In this document: piece after piece, positions 1 to 6,971 of the stretch | How the letters are laid out: each line of letters starts with the position of its first letter | How positions within the stretch are numbered: position 1 is the first letter of the stretch | Source of the DNA: Chloroflexota bacterium | GTDB taxonomy: Bacteria; Chloroflexota; Limnocylindria; QHBO01 | Length of the DNA stretch: 9,920 bases | NCBI GenBank assembly: GCA_024636135.1 | Contig: JAGXHP010000157.1 | Span: 1-9,920 of the forward strand | Direction: 5' to 3' | Notes under the pieces: generated by a model | Told to the model about the DNA's origin: nothing | Databases searched by the model: none | Seen by the model: only the letters and a program-made list of their open reading frames with translations | Program-made: the position numbers and the translations under genes

Positions 1-268
1 CTCCGCCGTCTTCGTGTTCATCGGTCAACAGCCGCGCACCTCGTGGCTGGACGGCGTGGTCGAGCGCGACGAGCGTGGATTCATCCTCACCGGACCACAG
101 GTGGCGTCCCGCAGCGGCGGACGCGAGGCCGCACTCCTCGAATCGAGCATGCCCGGGGTATTCGCCGCCGGCGACGTCCGTCACCGGTCGATCAAGCGGA
201 TCGCCAGCGCGGTGGGGGAGGGAGCCATGGCGGTGAGCCTCATCCACGAGTACCTGGCGTCCCTGTGA
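1..268 (+). CDS. Thioredoxin-reductase-like FAD/NAD(P)-dependent oxidoreductase, C-terminal end (5' truncated by window)
   Basis: Only the last 88 residues are visible, read in the frame starting at base 2 and ending at TGA 266-268. They match the C-terminal FAD-binding end of low-molecular-weight thioredoxin reductases. There is a VFIGQQPRT segment (the family's IGxxPxT), then a DERGFI..TG stretch, then PGVFAAGDVR, the FAD-contacting GD motif. The ending, KRIASAVGEGAMAV..IHEYL, is typical of TrxB. Family members transfer electrons from NADPH through FAD to a CxxC disulfide. That active site and any N-terminal receiver or cNMP domain would lie upstream of the window and cannot be checked. The gene overlaps the following histidine kinase by 4 bases, so the two are translationally coupled. 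TrxB-like proteins of this kind are known to sit next to kinases of exactly this type in high-GC bacteria. Family assignment is firm; whether thioredoxin is the true substrate is not. Confidence 0.88.
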   Translation, partial: SAVFVFIGQQPRTSWLDGVVERDERGFILTGPQVASRSGGREAALLESSMPGVFAAGDVRHRSIKRIASAVGEGAMAVSLIHEYLASL

Positions 269-1587
269 GCCACGAGCACCTGCCGGCCGCCGAGATCGCC
301 GACCGCCTGCGCGCCACCGCGCTGTTCGGCGGCCTGGAGGACGAGCAGCTGGCGCAGATCATCGACCTCGGGGAGATCGTCGACCTGGGCCCCGGTGACG
401 CGCTCATCGAGGAGGGCGAGGTGGCCGACGCACTGTACGTCGTGCTCGAGGGGGAGCTCGATGTCACGAAGCGCAGCGGTACGACGAACGTGCCGCTGGC
501 TCGGGTCGGCCCCGGCTCGCTCCAGGGCGAGATCGCCGCACTCGAGGGCGGGCGTCGCCTCGCCACGGTCCGGGCCGTCGGTGCGGCGGAGGCGCTGCGC
601 ATCCCGGTGGACGTCATGCGTCAGCTTCTGGCTGCCGGCCCGGACGTGGCGCTCAGTGTCATTCGCACGGCGGTCGGCCGCCTGCGGTCGATGGAAGCCA
701 CGCTGCGCGAGCGCGAGAAGCTGGCCGGCCTCGGCACCCTGGCCGCAGGCCTGGCCCATGAGCTGAACAACCCCGCCGCTGCGGCCTCCCGTTCCGCGCG
801 CTCCCTGGCCGAGGCCATTGGGGCCGCGGAGTCGCTGCCTCGCCCCTCGCCACCCCCAACGCCACCCCCGGGAGCCTCCGCTCCGACGTCAGCGCTCGAC
901 CGGGCCGACCTCATCGACGAGGTCGCGGGCCTGGCGGGGAGTTCCGAGGCCGCCAGTGCGCTGGTGGACGCGGGTTGGAACCCGGCCGCGCTACGGGCGC
1001 AGCCCGCCGAGGTGCTGCCGTGGCTGGCCGCGGACGCATCGGTCCATCAGCTGCTCGACGAGCTGGCGATGGCGGTCGACCGGATCAGCGAGATCGTGGC
1101 CGCGGTGAAGGGCTACGCCTACCTGGACCAGGCCCCGCGCCAGCGCATCGACGTGCGCATCGGCCTCGAGCAGACCCTCGTGATCCTGCGCCACAAGCTG
1201 CGGGAGGGGGGCGTGACCGTCGTGCAGGAGGTCGCGGACGACCTCCCGGAGATCGAGGCCTATGGCTCCGAGCTCAACCAGGTGTGGACGAATCTCGTGG
1301 ACAACGCGATCGATGCCATGGACGGCGCCGGGACGCTCACGCTGCGCGCCGTGCGTGACGGCGCGGGAGTCCGGGTTTCCATCTGCAACACCGGCGCGCC
1401 GATTCCTCCGGAGATTCGGACACGCCTGTTCGAGCCGTTCTACACGACGAAGCCGCCCGGCAAGGGCACCGGCCTCGGCCTCCACATCTCGCACAACGTG
1501 GTCGGTCGCCACGGCGGGTTGATCGAGGTCGAGAGCGACGAGGCCGCGACCTGCTTCCACGTGTCGCTCCCGAACGTCGTCGCCTGA
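265..1587 (+). CDS. Soluble sensor histidine kinase with N-terminal cyclic-nucleotide-binding domain
   Basis: A 440-residue cytosolic protein with no membrane segment. Residues about 20-130 form a CRP-like cNMP-binding domain; the phosphate-binding cassette keeps E89 and R98 in a GEIAAL...RRLATVRA context. A short helix leads to the H-box LAAGLAHELNNP with phospho-acceptor H165. A proline-rich linker (191-206) and a helical insert containing DAGWNPAAL follow, then a second helix (AVKGYAYLDQAP). The HATPase domain has the N-box around N343 and N347, FEPFYTTK, and the G2 box GKGTGLGL (399-406). The G1 box reads CNTGAPIP, with Asn375 where Asp is usual. The GTG start at 265 was chosen because it forms a GTGA overlap with the upstream stop and places the cNMP domain at the N terminus; an in-frame start at 43 would lie inside the upstream gene. 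No clear Shine-Dalgarno is seen, which fits coupling. No response regulator gene is visible; the partner could be a receiver domain on the upstream flavoprotein (inference). Confidence 0.9.
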   Translation: MSHEHLPAAEIADRLRATALFGGLEDEQLAQIIDLGEIVDLGPGDALIEEGEVADALYVVLEGELDVTKRSGTTNVPLARVGPGSLQGEIAALEGGRRLATVRAVGAAEALRIPVDVMRQLLAAGPDVALSVIRTAVGRLRSMEATLREREKLAGLGTLAAGLAHELNNPAAAASRSARSLAEAIGAAESLPRPSPPPTPPPGASAPTSALDRADLIDEVAGLAGSSEAASALVDAGWNPAALRAQPAEVLPWLAADASVHQLLDELAMAVDRISEIVAAVKGYAYLDQAPRQRIDVRIGLEQTLVILRHKLREGGVTVVQEVADDLPEIEAYGSELNQVWTNLVDNAIDAMDGAGTLTLRAVRDGAGVRVSICNTGAPIPPEIRTRLFEPFYTTKPPGKGTGLGLHISHNVVGRHGGLIEVESDEAATCFHVSLPNVVA

Positions 1588-1588
1588 C

Positions 1589-2512
1589 TCAGCCGGTCCC
1601 GAGCCTGGCGCGACGGGTCCTCCGCACGCGGATGCGTAGCGTGGCGAGCAGCAGGCCGGCCAGGATGAAGGCAACGCCCAGCAGCTGGAACGACGACGGC
1701 GCCTCCGCCAGGATCACGATCCCGAGCAGCACCGAGCCGACCGGCTGGATGGTCAGCACGACCGAGGTCAGGGCGGCCGGCAGCCGCGGCAGGCTGAGGC
1801 TGATGAGCAGCCAACCGACCACGTGGACGCCGAGCGCGAGCAGGAGCAGCCAGCCGTGGGACGGCCAGCTCGGAACCAGGTCGATCTCGCCAAGCGGCAT
1901 GCCGATCGCCAGCGTCACGAGCGCTCCGGACAGCGAGGCTTCGAACAGCGGACCCGCAGGGCGCCGGATGTCGGCATTCGCGCCGCGCTGGATGAGGATG
2001 AACCCGCCATAGGCGAGCCCGGTGCCCAGCCCAAGCAGCACGCCCAGGACCGGGTTCTCTCCATACGCGCCAACCCCGATCACGCCGGAGATGAGGACGA
2101 CGCCCGTTAACACCACGGGGACGGAGATCGCCACGCGTCCCGATGGGCGCTCGCGCAGGAACGCCCACGCCGCCAGGGGCACGACGACGACCTGGGTATT
2201 GCCCAGGACGGTGGCCAGCCCCGCGCCGACCTGGTTGATGGCGTGGTGCCACAGGATCAGGTCCACGGCGAAGAACGCGCCCGCGATCCATGCCAGGCGC
2301 GACTGGCCCGGCGCTCGCGGCCCGTAGCGGCGTCGCTCGAGCCAGGCCAGCAGCGCCAACGGCGGTAGGGCATAGGCCAGGCGGAAGAACGCGGCGGTCG
2401 AGGGCTCAACGTCGGCGAGGCGCACGACGATGGCCGATCCCGCGATCGTCAGGGCGCCGAGGACGGCGGTGAGAATCGGCCGATCGATGAGGAGGTGGAC
2501 GAGCGCGCGCAC
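1589..2512 (-). CDS. EamA/DMT-superfamily membrane transporter
   Basis: A 307-residue integral membrane protein with about ten hydrophobic helices in two EamA-like halves (roughly 10-145 and 155-292). Features typical of the drug/metabolite transporter family are the N-terminal half segment FFRLAYALPPLALL, the LWHHAINQVGAGLATVLGNTQVVVVPL stretch (88-113), which resembles the usual second-to-fourth helix region, and the C-terminal half SVVLTIQPVGSVLLGIVILAE (250-270). Members move small metabolites, amino acids or drugs across the cytoplasmic membrane, usually as exporters. The substrate here is unknown. The C terminus is arginine-rich (about 293-303), fitting the positive-inside rule. The start is GTG at 2512; no other ATG, GTG or TTG lies nearby in frame before the first helix, and there is no strong ribosome binding site. 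Its stop is one base away from the stop of the convergent kinase gene, and it diverges from the cyclase gene. Confidence 0.88.
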   Translation of the reverse strand: MRALVHLLIDRPILTAVLGALTIAGSAIVVRLADVEPSTAAFFRLAYALPPLALLAWLERRRYGPRAPGQSRLAWIAGAFFAVDLILWHHAINQVGAGLATVLGNTQVVVVPLAAWAFLRERPSGRVAISVPVVLTGVVLISGVIGVGAYGENPVLGVLLGLGTGLAYGGFILIQRGANADIRRPAGPLFEASLSGALVTLAIGMPLGEIDLVPSWPSHGWLLLLALGVHVVGWLLISLSLPRLPAALTSVVLTIQPVGSVLLGIVILAEAPSSFQLLGVAFILAGLLLATLRIRVRRTRRARLGTG

Positions 2513-2580
2513 CGGCGAAGCCTAGCGGAGCGCCGCGGGTCTTGTGCCCGGCCTCGCGGGGACGCACACTTCACCTCCCG
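2513..2580. promoter_or_regulatory. Short divergent intergenic region; possible plus-strand promoter and near-leaderless start
   Basis: These 68 bases separate the divergent EamA and cyclase-ATPase genes and must hold both promoters if each gene has its own. On the plus strand TTGTGC (2542-2547) and CACACT (2565-2570) are 17 bases apart. Each matches the sigma-70 consensus at only three of six positions, but they include TTG in the -35 and A2/A4/T6 in the -10. This would place the transcription start at about 2577, a few bases before the ATG at 2581. There is no Shine-Dalgarno before that ATG, so a leaderless or near-leaderless mRNA is plausible. No convincing minus-strand promoter was seen. 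Confidence 0.25.
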
Positions 2581-5226
2581 ATGCCCGATCTTCCGACCGG
2601 AACGGTCACCTTCCTGTTCAGCGACATCGAGGGTTCGACCCGCCTGCTCCAGGCCTGTGGAGACCGCTGGCCGCCGCTGCTGCGTCGACACCAGGAGCTC
2701 CTTTCGGCCGCATTCGCGGCCCACGAGGGCCAGGTCGTGGGCACCGAGGGCGACTCCTTCTTCGTCGTGTTCCGAAGCCCGACCGGAGCCGTTCGCGCGG
2801 CGCTCGACGCCCAGCGCGCCCTGACCGAGGAGGCGTGGCCGAGCGACGGCGAGATCCGCGCGCGCATCGGGATCCACACCGGTGAGGGCGTTCTTTCCGG
2901 CGACACGTACGTCGGGCTCGACGTCCACCGCGCGGCCCGGATCATGGCCGCCGGACACGGTGGTCAGATCCTGCTGTCGGCCGCAACCGAGGCGCTGGCG
3001 CGGCCGTCCCTCCCGGAGGGCGCGGAGCTGGCCGACCTGGGATCCCATCGGCTCAAGGACCTTGCCGTAGCCGAGCGGATCTTCATGCTCACGAGCCCGG
3101 GACTGCCGGCCGACTTCCCGGCTCTGCGCTCGATCGACGTCCGGCCGAGCACCCTGCCGACGCAGCTGACGAGCTTCGTCGGGCGAGAGCGCGAGCTGGC
3201 CGAGGTGCGCGAGCTTCTCGAGGCACACCGGCTCGTGACCCTCACCGGTCCCGGCGGGACCGGCAAGACACGGCTCAGCCTCCAGGTGGCCACGGACGTC
3301 ATGGATCGCTTCCCCGATGGCGTGCACTTCGTGGCCCTGGCACCCATCCGCGAGCTGGAACTGGTGCTGCCCACGATCGGGCAGGTTCTCGGGCTGGCCG
3401 ACCCGGGTCGTGAGCCGCTCCAGCGCCTGCCCGAGCACATTGGCGAGCGAAGGCTGCTCCTCGTGCTCGACAACCTCGAGCAGGTTGTCGAGGCGGCACC
3501 CGACATCGGCGAGCTCCTTCGCGCGACCGCCAACCTGCGGATGATCGCCTCCAGCCGCAGCGCCCTGCGGGTGTACGGCGAGCAGGAGTATCCCGTTGCG
3601 CCGCTGGGGCTTCCCGATCCGCGCAGCGACCAGCCCGATCTCGTCGCCGAGTCGCCCGCCGTGGCGCTCTTCGTGGAGCGGGCCCGTGCCGTCCGGCCTG
3701 GCTTCGCGCTGACCTCGGAGAACGCCGCGGCGATCGTCGAGATCTGCCGGCGCCTCGAGGGCCTGCCGCTGGCCATCGAGCTCGCCGCCGCCCGCATCCG
3801 CATCCTCAGCCCCGAGGCGATGCTGGCCCGCCTGACCAGCACGCTCGACCTCGGGTCCGGCGGCGCCCGCGACCTGCCGGAGCGGCAGCAGACCCTGCGT
3901 GGGGCCATCGCCTGGAGCTACGACATCCTCGACGACCGCGACCGCCGCTTCTTCATGCAGTTCTCCGTGTTCGTGGGTGGTGCCGATCTCGAGGCCGTCG
4001 AGGCAATCATGGGTGAGGCCGATGCGCTCGACGGCATCGGATCACTGCTCGACAAGAGCCTGGTCCGCCAGCTGGACGATGCGGGCGATGCTCGCTTCCG
4101 GATGCTGGAGGCCATCCGAGAGTTCGCGAACGAACGGCTCGTGGAATCCGGCGAGGCCGACGCCGTCCGGCGCCGCCATGCCAGGCACTACATCGAGATG
4201 GTGGAGTCGATGGCGGCCGAGATCATGGGGCCGCGCCAGAAGGAGCTCCTCGATCGCATCGAGCGTGAGCACGACAACCTGCGCGCCGCGATTGCGGCGA
4301 GCGTCGAGTACGGGGAGACCAATCTCGCACTCCGTGCGCTGGCGGGGCTGTGGCGTTTCTGGCAGATGCGCGGCTACCTCGTCGAGGGTCGGGAGCGCGC
4401 GCGCCGCATCCTGGCCATGACGGGGATCGATGCCGACCCACCGTGCCTGGCGCGCGCCCAGGAGGCTGCCGGCGGCCTCGCCTACTGGCAGGGGGACTTC
4501 GCCGTGGCGCGCGAGCACTACGGCGTGGCCCTGGCGATCCACCGCGAGCATTCCACCGAGGCGGAGGTCGCCAACGCACTGTTCAACCGCATCATGAGCT
4601 TCGTCATCGAAAGCCAGACGCCCGACGCGCCGCCCGTCATTCCGGTTCATGCGTCGGACGAGTCCGCGGAGGCGCTCGCCATCTATCGCCGGATCGGTGA
4701 CCGGCCGGGCGAGGGCCGCGTCCTGTGGGCGATGATGAACAACGAGATCCTCACCCGGACCGGCGCATACGATCGCATCGAGGAGCTCGCACGCCAGTGC
4801 ATCGAGATCTTCACGGCGGCCGACGATCGGTTCATGCTGGCCTGGACGCGCTACATGCTGGGCATCAGCGACAACCTCCGCGAGCGGGCGGTGCAGGCCC
4901 ACGCCCACAACATCGAGGCGCTCCAGCTGTTCCGGGAGACCGGCGACCTCTCCGGCTACGCGCTGGTCCTCGATGGCCTGGCGGTGACGGCCTACCTGGC
5001 CGGCGATCGCCCGCGCTCGATGCGCCTGGCTGGCGCCGCGAACGCGATCCAGGCCCAGGGTGGCGCGCAGCTGGGCCGCCTCAACCGCGAGTGGTCCGAC
5101 TTCTATCCCGAGAAGCTCGCCCAGGACGATGCCGAGCTCCGCGCTGCGTACGACGAGGGCCGTCAGCTTCCGCTCGACGATGTCATCGAGCTCGCGCTGG
5201 AGCCGTACCCGATTCCCGGCGGTTAG
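2581..5226 (+). CDS. Class III nucleotide cyclase / NB-ARC-type STAND ATPase / TPR signalling protein
   Basis: An 881-residue cytosolic protein. The class III cyclase domain (about 7-165) begins TFLFSDIEGSTRLL. Both metal-binding aspartates (D15, D58) and the transition-state arginine (R120) are kept, but by motif alignment the purine-specifying Lys and Asp positions are G54 and T109, and the ribose-orienting Asn is H116. A linker ending in SFVGRERELAEV leads to an NB-ARC-like ATPase: Walker A GPGGTGKT (223-230), Walker B LLLVLDN (292-298), an IASSR sensor segment (322-326), and GLPLAIEL (394-401). A winged-helix-like stretch ends in RFRMLEAIREFA (505-516). TPR-like helices run from about 540 to the end. 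It resembles the mycobacterial Rv0386 type but lacks a C-terminal LuxR helix-turn-helix, so output would come from the cyclase or from TPR partners. ATG 2581 was chosen over TTG 2542 because MPDLPTGTVTFLF is the usual beginning of this family. Domain calls are firm; cyclase activity and product are uncertain. Confidence 0.92.
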   Translation: MPDLPTGTVTFLFSDIEGSTRLLQACGDRWPPLLRRHQELLSAAFAAHEGQVVGTEGDSFFVVFRSPTGAVRAALDAQRALTEEAWPSDGEIRARIGIHTGEGVLSGDTYVGLDVHRAARIMAAGHGGQILLSAATEALARPSLPEGAELADLGSHRLKDLAVAERIFMLTSPGLPADFPALRSIDVRPSTLPTQLTSFVGRERELAEVRELLEAHRLVTLTGPGGTGKTRLSLQVATDVMDRFPDGVHFVALAPIRELELVLPTIGQVLGLADPGREPLQRLPEHIGERRLLLVLDNLEQVVEAAPDIGELLRATANLRMIASSRSALRVYGEQEYPVAPLGLPDPRSDQPDLVAESPAVALFVERARAVRPGFALTSENAAAIVEICRRLEGLPLAIELAAARIRILSPEAMLARLTSTLDLGSGGARDLPERQQTLRGAIAWSYDILDDRDRRFFMQFSVFVGGADLEAVEAIMGEADALDGIGSLLDKSLVRQLDDAGDARFRMLEAIREFANERLVESGEADAVRRRHARHYIEMVESMAAEIMGPRQKELLDRIEREHDNLRAAIAASVEYGETNLALRALAGLWRFWQMRGYLVEGRERARRILAMTGIDADPPCLARAQEAAGGLAYWQGDFAVAREHYGVALAIHREHSTEAEVANALFNRIMSFVIESQTPDAPPVIPVHASDESAEALAIYRRIGDRPGEGRVLWAMMNNEILTRTGAYDRIEELARQCIEIFTAADDRFMLAWTRYMLGISDNLRERAVQAHAHNIEALQLFRETGDLSGYALVLDGLAVTAYLAGDRPRSMRLAGAANAIQAQGGAQLGRLNREWSDFYPEKLAQDDAELRAAYDEGRQLPLDDVIELALEPYPIPGG

Positions 5227-6026
5227 GCCGGTGCCGCGAGGTCGCGCCGCGGGAAGACGACGAGCGCGTAGACGAGCGGGATCACGAACGCCGCGGCGGT
5301 GACGACGAGGTCGATCGGGTCGAGCTTCCCGGTGAGGATCTCGCCGGGGTTGAAATGGTGGAGCAGGGAGTACTCCTGCGTCCAGGCGGCATCAGTCCAC
5401 AGCGAGCCCAGGATCTCCAGGAAGTAGTGCAGCAACAGCCACCCGACGGAGATGCCGATCGCCGGGCCTGGTCGATCGAAGGTCACCGACGTTGCGAGGC
5501 CGAACGTGGCGAAGCCTGCCCACAGCAGGAAGCCATTGAGCAGCACCAGCGGCAGCTGGGCGAGGTCCAGCTCGTCCACCAGCCCGATGGCGGCCGACGC
5601 CCCGATCATGCCCCCGAGCAGCGCGACCAGCACGATCACGACGCTGATCAGGAGGGCCACCAGGATGCTGACGTAGACCGCGTTCCGCGAGATCGGTCGG
5701 GCCAGCAGCACCTCCAGGGTCCCCCGCGCCCGCTCTCCGGCGATGGCCGTTGCCGATGCGCCGATGGCGAAGATGCCCAACATCGCCAGCGCCAGCGGGT
5801 GCTGAAGCCCCAGCGTGATGGACCCCGGCAGGGTGAAGAGCGAGCCGGAGCCGATATTCAGCATCTCCTCGGGGAAGGCGCCGGAGTTCGCGAGGTCGCG
5901 GACCGCGTCGCTGAATGCGTCGAAGATGATCGGGATGATCACGCCCCACGCGATGGCGGCCAGCGTGACGACCAGCAGGCGCACGCGGTACCAGCGCAGG
6001 GTCTGGACCAGGAGCCGGCCGCTCAT
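5223..6026 (-). CDS. ABC-2 family transporter permease (module B)
   Basis: A 267-residue membrane protein with about six hydrophobic helices near residues 17-38, 71-97, 116-148, 156-180, 187-210 and 238-258. After the second helix comes a cytoplasmic GERARGTLEVLLARPISR segment (97-114), the conserved coupling region by which ABC-2 permeases contact their ATPase. The protein ends VVFPRRDL, a common ending in this family. It would form the membrane part of an ABC exporter with the ATPase encoded just upstream; ATG 6026 overlaps that gene's stop in an ATGA arrangement. A good Shine-Dalgarno, AGAGGGA, lies on the minus strand at 6039-6033, six bases before the start. It is the last gene of the five-gene operon, and its TAA stop overlaps the TAG stop of the convergent cyclase gene. 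The substrate is unknown. Confidence 0.88.
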   Translation of the reverse strand: MSGRLLVQTLRWYRVRLLVVTLAAIAWGVIIPIIFDAFSDAVRDLANSGAFPEEMLNIGSGSLFTLPGSITLGLQHPLALAMLGIFAIGASATAIAGERARGTLEVLLARPISRNAVYVSILVALLISVVIVLVALLGGMIGASAAIGLVDELDLAQLPLVLLNGFLLWAGFATFGLATSVTFDRPGPAIGISVGWLLLHYFLEILGSLWTDAAWTQEYSLLHHFNPGEILTGKLDPIDLVVTAAAFVIPLVYALVVFPRRDLAAPA

Positions 6027-6958
6027 CGACCGTCCCTCTGAGGCTCGTCGGAGCCCTCGTCGCTGGCGTAGTACTCGAGGAACGCCTCCTCGAGGCTCGC
6101 CGGCTCGATGGTGAGGTCGTCGAGGTTCGGCGATGCGATCGAGCGGATGAACCCGGCAACCTCCCCCGAAAGCGTGCCAATGAGCCGGTTGCCGTCGACC
6201 TGCACGTCCTCCAGGCCGGGGAGCGTCGACGGGTCCGGCGCCGCGCCGCGCCAGCGCAGGGTGACGCGGCGCCGCCGTCGCGCGAGCAGCTCTCCGACGT
6301 CATGGATTGCCATGAGACGACCGGCGCGGATGATCCCCACCCGGTCGCACAGCCGCTCGACCTCCGAGAGCACATGCGAGCTGAAGAAGACGGTGCGTCC
6401 CTCGCGGCGGAGGTCGTCGAGGATCGCGTAGAAGGCCTGCTGCATCAGCGGGTCGAGGCCCTCGGTCGGCTCGTCGAGGATCGCGAGCTCGGGGTCGTGC
6501 TGGAGGGCCTGGACCACGCCGATCTTCTGCCGCATGCCGCGCGAGTAGTCGCGGACCTTGCGCTTCAGAACCGATGTTGGGAGCTCGAGCCGGTCGCACA
6601 GCTGCTGGCGCCGATGCGGCGTTCGGCCCTGCATGTCGGCCAGGTAGTCGAGCACCTGCTCTCCGTTCAGCGAGTCGTAGAGGGCGATGCCGCCGGGCAG
6701 GTAGCCGGTGAGCCGCCGGATCTCGACCGATTCGGTCGCCACGTCTCGGCCCAGCACGGTCGCGCTGCCGCTCGTGGCGTGGAGGAACCCGAGGAGGGTG
6801 CGGATCATCGTTGATTTCCCGGCGCCGTTGGGTCCGAGGAAGCCAAAGATCTCGCCCTGTGCCACATCGAGCGTGAGGTCGGTGAGCGCGGGCACCGACC
6901 CGTAGTGCTTCGTCAGCGCTCGGGTGTTGATGACCGCGGTTGGCGGAGTGCCCTCCAT
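6023..6958 (-). CDS. ABC transporter ATP-binding protein (module B)
   Basis: A 311-residue nucleotide-binding subunit. Walker A is GPNGAGKST (42-50), the signature is YSRGMRQK (138-145), a variant of LSGGQ, Walker B with catalytic Glu is LAILDEP (158-164, E163), the D-loop is GLD (167-169), and the switch His is H195 in SSHVLSEVERLCDR. The Q-loop region reads GYLPGGIALYD (85-95), so the usual Gln is not present. A run of five Arg (227-231) begins a C-terminal extension of about 80 residues that ends in SLEEAFLEYY, typical of exporter ATPases paired with ABC-2 permeases. ATG 6958 is preceded by AGGA eight bases away, embedded in the stop codon of the macro-domain gene. A longer reading frame upstream would overlap the macro gene and was rejected. 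It would power export through the permease that overlaps its 3' end by four bases. Substrate unknown. Confidence 0.93.
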   Translation of the reverse strand: MEGTPPTAVINTRALTKHYGSVPALTDLTLDVAQGEIFGFLGPNGAGKSTMIRTLLGFLHATSGSATVLGRDVATESVEIRRLTGYLPGGIALYDSLNGEQVLDYLADMQGRTPHRRQQLCDRLELPTSVLKRKVRDYSRGMRQKIGVVQALQHDPELAILDEPTEGLDPLMQQAFYAILDDLRREGRTVFFSSHVLSEVERLCDRVGIIRAGRLMAIHDVGELLARRRRRVTLRWRGAAPDPSTLPGLEDVQVDGNRLIGTLSGEVAGFIRSIASPNLDDLTIEPASLEEAFLEYYASDEGSDEPQRDGR

Positions 6959-6966
6959 GCCGTTGA

Positions 6967-6971
6967 TCCTA
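6967..6971 (-). promoter_or_regulatory. Shine-Dalgarno site of ABC ATPase B, overlapping the macro-gene stop codon
   Basis: On the minus strand TAGGA (6971-6967) contains the TAG stop of the macro-domain gene and the AGGA ribosome binding site for the ATG at 6958, with an eight-base spacer. It fixes the start of the ATPase gene and suggests that ribosomes finishing the macro gene can re-initiate. Confidence 0.6.

Noticed and set aside
43..264. Extended N terminus of the histidine kinase
   Set aside because: The extension is Arg/His/Pro-rich out-of-frame translation of the flavoprotein gene; GTG 265 gives the family-like beginning and a 4-base overlap.
1595..1620. Possible hairpin GGTCCCG ... 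CGGGTCC near the convergent stops as a terminator
   Set aside because: The stem has a central mismatch, a 12-base loop and no T-tract on either strand, and it lies inside the EamA coding sequence.
1440..2291. Minus-strand 283-codon frame overlapping the EamA gene and the kinase 3' end
   Set aside because: It is an Arg/Gly/Pro/Ala-rich shadow of the EamA gene in another frame, without motifs.
2449..3438. Minus-strand 329-codon frame antisense to the cyclase and ATPase domains
   Set aside because: The plus strand there encodes unmistakable cyclase and Walker A motifs; the antisense translation resembles no known family.
5230..5265. GC-rich inverted sequence (CGCG..CGCG) just past the cyclase stop
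   Set aside because: Short stem, no T-run, inside the permease gene; such palindromes are common at this GC content.
4725..6041. Long plus-strand open frame crossing the end of the cyclase gene and antisense to ABC permease B
   Set aside because: Its translation is low-complexity (rich in R, G, D, Q, H), spans two well-supported genes in another frame and strand, and shows no recognisable domain. It is a by-product of high GC.
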